Of a stretch of DNA of 64,000 nucleotides, positions 60,676-64,000 are shown piece by piece. Position 1 is the stretch's first letter, and each line of letters opens with the position of its first letter. Below the pieces are notes generated by a model that saw only the letters and a program-made list of their open reading frames with translations, made no database searches and was not told the DNA's origin. The position numbers and the translations under genes were made by a program. Origin of the DNA: an uncultured Prevotellaceae bacterium (GTDB taxonomy: Bacteria; Bacteroidota; Bacteroidia; Bacteroidales; Bacteroidaceae); contig OMXS01000011.1 in the NCBI GenBank assembly GCA_900315095.1, positions 1-64,000 of the forward strand, read 5' to 3'.

Positions 60676-61506
60676 ATGAAAACCATTATAAGACACTTCC
60701 TGCTGCTGACTATCGTGCTGCTGTCTTCTATAGAAGCAACGGCGCAGAAGGGACAAATGGCGGCAATAAAGAACCGCGTTCAGGACGGATATAACTTCTG
60801 GCTCTACGTTCCGCACAACTATTCGGAGACGCTGGAGCGCACGCCTGTGATTATATTTCTGCATGGTGCCAGCCTTTGCGGCAACGACATGAGACGCTCG
60901 CTACGCTACGGCCCGATGCACGCGCTGAACCTCGGGCGCGAGATTCCTGCGATGATAATCACTCCGCAGAACCCAGGAGGCTCCTGGAAGCCTGAAAAGA
61001 TAAACAACATCCTTGAATGGGTGCTCGACAACTACCCCAGCGACTGGACTCGCGTCTATGTCCTGGGAATGAGTCTTGGCGGCTACGGCACGATGGACTT
61101 CTGCGGCACCTACCCCGAGAAGATTGCTGCGGGGATGGCACTTTGCGGCGGTTGCTCGCTAAGAGACGTGCAAGGACTGGGTTATCTGCCGTTCTGGATT
61201 CTTCATGGAACAGGCGACCGCGCTGTAGGCGTTGACCAATCGAAGAAGGTGGTGCGCGCCTTACAGGAGGCAGACAACGACAAGATGCTGCGCTTCGACT
61301 GGCTTCCAGGCGCCAGTCACGGTGCACTAGCCCGCATATTCTACCTTGAGAAAACCTACCAATGGCTCTTCTCACATGGTCTTCAGGACAAACATCGCCG
61401 ACCCAATATGGCCATCGACATCAACAACAGCGACCTGAAAACAGCATATGGCGACATGCGCAAAGGACAAACGGGATATGTAGAGGTTGACGAAATAACT
61501 TACTGA
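60676..61506 (+). CDS. Exported alpha/beta hydrolase, esterase-like
   Basis: About 276 residues from ATG 60676; an ATG 18 bases upstream would place extra residues before the signal and is less likely. Signal peptide MKTIIRHFLLLTIVLLSSIEATAQ. The oxyanion/nucleophile features of the fold are visible: VIIFLHGASLCGND, the nucleophile Ser in GMSLGGYGTMDF, Asp region in ILHGTGDRAVGVDQ, and His in GASHGALAR. It resembles PHB-depolymerase or feruloyl-esterase-like carbohydrate esterases. It is followed by the LolA-like gene after 31 bases. Confidence 0.85.
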   Translation: MKTIIRHFLLLTIVLLSSIEATAQKGQMAAIKNRVQDGYNFWLYVPHNYSETLERTPVIIFLHGASLCGNDMRRSLRYGPMHALNLGREIPAMIITPQNPGGSWKPEKINNILEWVLDNYPSDWTRVYVLGMSLGGYGTMDFCGTYPEKIAAGMALCGGCSLRDVQGLGYLPFWILHGTGDRAVGVDQSKKVVRALQEADNDKMLRFDWLPGASHGALARIFYLEKTYQWLFSHGLQDKHRRPNMAIDINNSDLKTAYGDMRKGQTGYVEVDEITY

Positions 61507-61537
61507 TTAGCAAAACATTACATCCGAAAGAACAGAA

Positions 61538-62176
61538 ATGACACAAACAATAATAAAGTCAAGGTGGGCAGCGGTGATTATTGCCCTTATGCTGTGTCTC
61601 TCCAACGTTTCAGCACAGGAGAACGCCAACACCCGTCAAGCAAGAAAAATCTTCGACCAAGCCTACAATCTGGTGTTCGGCCCGCAAGGGTGCTCGCTGA
61701 AGTATGATGTTAACATCGTTAGTCTTTACAAGACATCAGGAACAATATGGTATAAGGGGAAGAAACAGAAATTCATAGAGCCGAGATACAGCGTCTGGTG
61801 CGACGGAAAGGACTTCTACCGCGTTGACAAGAAGAAAAAGACGGTAGAGATACTGGACCCCAACTCGCCTAATCGCGATAAATACGCGTCGAAGTTTAAG
61901 TTCGAACCTAACAACTACAACTATCACATTGCAGCAAAAGGCAGCGACCTCATCATCACTCTCGACGCCAAGAAAGGCGTGGACGGCGTGAAGCATGCCA
62001 AAGTAATCATCGACAACAAGACGCGAGTGCCTAAGAGCATTAAGGTGAAAGTGTTGTTCTTCTGGGCAAACATCAAGGTGACAGATTTCCATAAAGGCGT
62101 TGCCGACGACAACATCTTCAACTTCCCCCACAAGCAATACAGCACCTACAAGACTTTGGACAAACGCAACGAATAA
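61538..62176 (+). CDS. LolA-like exported protein
   Basis: 212 residues with a signal peptide ending near SNVSAQ. The fold is LolA-like: a half-barrel carrying SGTIWYKGKKQKFIEPRYSVWCDGKDFYRVDKKKKTVEIL and VPKSIKVKVLFFWANIKVTDF. Many Bacteroidetes have such outer-membrane lipoprotein carrier-like proteins; whether it carries lipoproteins is not shown. It is probably co-transcribed with the esterase. After it comes a repeat array. Confidence 0.75.
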   Translation: MTQTIIKSRWAAVIIALMLCLSNVSAQENANTRQARKIFDQAYNLVFGPQGCSLKYDVNIVSLYKTSGTIWYKGKKQKFIEPRYSVWCDGKDFYRVDKKKKTVEILDPNSPNRDKYASKFKFEPNNYNYHIAAKGSDLIITLDAKKGVDGVKHAKVIIDNKTRVPKSIKVKVLFFWANIKVTDFHKGVADDNIFNFPHKQYSTYKTLDKRNE

Positions 62177-62204
62177 GCAACAGGAAGTCAAAGATATATG
62201 TTTC

Positions 62205-62310
62205 GCCCTTCCAAAGGTATATCTTTCGCATGCTCAAAAGGCATCTCTGAGGATGCAAGAAGCCATCTTTCGCAATGTCAAAGGACACCTTTCGGCATTT
62301 CACCGATAAC
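62205..62310. repeat. Diverged 22-24-base periodic repeat
   Basis: Four uneven copies built on CAAAGGYATCTTTCGCAATG, the reverse orientation of the family at 47762-47812. It fills most of the gap before nhaD. Confidence 0.6.
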
Positions 62311-62360
62311 GTTTTCAATAAAAAACGGCATAACATCGGACAGGTTACGAAACTTTTTAG

Positions 62361-62369
62361 TACCTTTGC
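62361..62369 (+). promoter_or_regulatory. -7 promoter box for nhaD
   Basis: TACCTTTGC, 32 bases before the ATG. Confidence 0.6.
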
Positions 62370-62401
62370 ACCTATAAAACAATAGTCAACCCAATAATAT
62401 T

Positions 62402-63748
62402 ATGACAACTTTAACTTTAGCGATAGTAATCGTTTTTATCATCGGTTATTTCTTCATTGCCATTGAGAGCATCACAAAAGTCAACAAGGCAGCCATTGCC
62501 CTGCTGATGTTTGTTGCGTGCTGGACGCTTTTCATGATTGACCCCTGGCAATACTTGCCCGAAGCAAAAGTCGCACAGATAGGCAATTTGGTGGGAGGCA
62601 CCATAGAGCATCACCTCGGAAGCACCGCCACAACGCTGTTCTTCCTGATGGGCGCAATGACGATTGTCGAACTTGTTGACCAGAACGGAGGTTTCAACTT
62701 CGTGCGCGACTGGGTCAAGACACGCCATAAGAAACTGTTGCTCTGGCGCGTTGCGTTCCTCACATTCTTCCTCTCGGCAATTCTCGACAACCTTACCACG
62801 AGTATTGTGATGATAATGATTCTGAGGAAACTTATCCCCGACCAGACCGACCGCTTCAAATATGCAGCGCTTGTGATTATAGCAGCCAACTCGGGAGGTG
62901 CGTTCTCGCCCATCGGCGACGTCACTACCATCATGCTGTGGAACAAGGGCGTAATCACGGCAGCAGGCGTTATAATGGAGATTTTCGTTCCTTCGCTTGT
63001 GTCAATGGTCGTTCCTGCCTATATCATCTCGCTCTCGCTGAAGGGCACGATGGACATCTCGGAGATTCGCAAGGAGAACACCGATGTTGAAGACCTTACC
63101 GACGGACAACGCAAGGCGGTGTTCTATCTCGGCGTAGGAGGCCTCATCTTCGTGCCGATATTCAAGACTATCACCCATCTGCCGCCGTTTGTGGGCATCC
63201 TGCTGGTGCTCGGTATTCTGTGGACTGTTACCGAAGTGTTCTACAGCAAGTTGCCAGACACCAACGTAAACAAGAAAGGCACGATGAAGCGTGTCACCAA
63301 TATGCTCACCCGCATAGACATGTCGACCATTCTCTTCTTCCTCGGCATCCTCATGGCTGTGGCTTGTTTGGAGACCATCGGCGTGCTGACACAGCTGGGA
63401 CAGGGACTCAACGAGACATTCAACGGCAACCACTACCTCGTGACAGGTATCATCGGTGTGCTCTCGTCGATTGTTGATAACGTTCCTCTGGTGGCAGGAT
63501 GTATGGGAATGTACCCTGTAGAGGCTGCTGGCGATATGGCTGTTGATGGCATCTTCTGGCAACTCCTTGCCTACTGTGCCGGTGTCGGCGGTTCGATACT
63601 CATCATCGGTAGTGCCGCAGGTGTGGTGGTAATGGGCCTGGAGAAGATTTCTTTCGGCTGGTATATGAAGCACATCTCGTGGATTGCGCTCGCTGGCTAT
63701 CTCGCAGGAATGTTATGCTACTGGGTTGAACGCATGATATTTTTCTAA
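62402..63748 (+). CDS. nhaD: Sodium/proton antiporter, NhaD type
   Basis: 448 residues, about 12 membrane spans, ion transporter superfamily. Landmarks: FFLMGAMTIVELVDQNGGFN, the charged FFLSAILDNLTTSIVMIMIL, ANSGGAFSPIGDVTTIMLWNKG and the repeated inverted half IIGVLSSIVDNVPLVAGCMGM. These fit NhaD antiporters, which expel Na+ for protons. It has its own promoter and a terminator at 63764. Confidence 0.92.
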   Translation: MTTLTLAIVIVFIIGYFFIAIESITKVNKAAIALLMFVACWTLFMIDPWQYLPEAKVAQIGNLVGGTIEHHLGSTATTLFFLMGAMTIVELVDQNGGFNFVRDWVKTRHKKLLLWRVAFLTFFLSAILDNLTTSIVMIMILRKLIPDQTDRFKYAALVIIAANSGGAFSPIGDVTTIMLWNKGVITAAGVIMEIFVPSLVSMVVPAYIISLSLKGTMDISEIRKENTDVEDLTDGQRKAVFYLGVGGLIFVPIFKTITHLPPFVGILLVLGILWTVTEVFYSKLPDTNVNKKGTMKRVTNMLTRIDMSTILFFLGILMAVACLETIGVLTQLGQGLNETFNGNHYLVTGIIGVLSSIVDNVPLVAGCMGMYPVEAAGDMAVDGIFWQLLAYCAGVGGSILIIGSAAGVVVMGLEKISFGWYMKHISWIALAGYLAGMLCYWVERMIFF

Positions 63749-63763
63749 ATTAATATAAGAAAG

Positions 63764-63786
63764 ACTTGCCACATCGGCAGGTTTTT
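63764..63786 (+). terminator. Intrinsic terminator of nhaD
   Basis: ACTTGCC pairs with GGCAGGT (one G-T pair) around ACATC, followed by T residues. The next promoter starts within 5 bases. Confidence 0.75.
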
Positions 63787-63788
63787 CT

Positions 63789-63797
63789 TATATTTGC
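63789..63797 (+). promoter_or_regulatory. -7 promoter box for the GH3 gene
   Basis: TATATTTGC, about 24 bases before the ATG. Confidence 0.6.
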
Positions 63798-63820
63798 ATT
63801 TAAATATAACACTAGTGATA

Positions 63821-64000
63821 ATGAAAAACCTTAAACTATTATTTGTCGCTACAATGACAACCATAGCCTCAACAGCATCGGCTCAGCCAAAGCTGACGCC
63901 CAACAACATCGACCAAGTATTGAAAGCAATGACCGTAGAAGAGAAAGCGGAACTCCTCGTGGGTTACACTTTCGGCAGTTCTTACTTCGGATTGCCAACA
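63821..64000 (+). CDS. Exported glycoside hydrolase family 3 enzyme, 5' part only
   Basis: Starts MKNLKLLFVATMTTIASTASAQ, a signal peptide, then VLKAMTVEEKAELLVGYTFG, the typical first helix of GH3 beta-glucosidases/xylosidases. Only 60 codons are inside the window, so the catalytic Asp cannot be seen. It would act in the periplasm on oligosaccharides. Confidence 0.75.
   Translation, partial: MKNLKLLFVATMTTIASTASAQPKLTPNNIDQVLKAMTVEEKAELLVGYTFGSSYFGLPT

Overview
The window looks like chromosomal DNA of a Bacteroidales bacterium, most probably Prevotella-like. Three things point there. Promoters repeatedly match the Bacteroidetes pattern TTTG, about 19 bases, then TAnnTTTGC. Many exported proteins are lipoproteins or SusC-type modules of Bacteroidetes style. 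The order surE-lpxB facing parA-parB-DUF5683-mltD-relA, and rsfS-ftsH-cdsA, is typical of that order. Pectinesterase, GH2 and GH3 genes and a GH115-like remnant suggest a degrader of plant polysaccharides. No rRNA, prophage, transposase or CRISPR array was seen.

Layout. 0-5.5 kb: end of a probable HU-like protein, a 33-codon smalltalk gene, a promoter-driven structured RNA candidate, and an AT-rich type III restriction-modification pair with a tiny membrane protein overlapping its end. 5.5-9 kb: two lipoproteins separated and flanked by modular intergenic repeats. 9-14 kb (minus strand): a calcium/sodium exchanger, TlpA-like and aroB run, and pepD. 14-17.2 kb: three tandem genes that share an almost identical cysteine-rich N-terminal module, with a radical SAM gene 4 bases behind them. 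17.3-19 kb: a 26-residue hydrophobic peptide gene, then corA behind a leader that holds a 13-residue acidic peptide and two mutually exclusive hairpins. 19-24.4 kb: a DUF349 protein, then the N-degron set clpS-clpA-aat. 24.4-28.6 kb: a GH2 enzyme, a GH115-like remnant, and a 1.04-kb inverted-repeat element containing paired octamer arrays. 28.6-33.5 kb: an operon of a CHASE2 membrane protein, an exported protein and a secreted TPR-CHAT protease. 33.5-52.3 kb: housekeeping genes (tRNA-Gln, rsfS, ftsH, cdsA, lpxB, surE, parAB, mltD, relA/spoT, merR, alaS, recA). 52.5-58.6 kb: an AT-rich cluster of related exported proteins and a single-pass membrane regulator. 58.7-64 kb: carboxynorspermidine dehydrogenase family, DUF6621, esterase, LolA-like, nhaD and the start of a GH3 enzyme.

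The best candidates for new biology are the corA leader switch, the cysteine-module/radical SAM operon, the CHASE2-CHAT operon, and the inverted octamer arrays, whose two arms match within a unit but differ between units. All family names come from reading motifs by eye; no database search was possible, so names of small or uncharacterised families are provisional.
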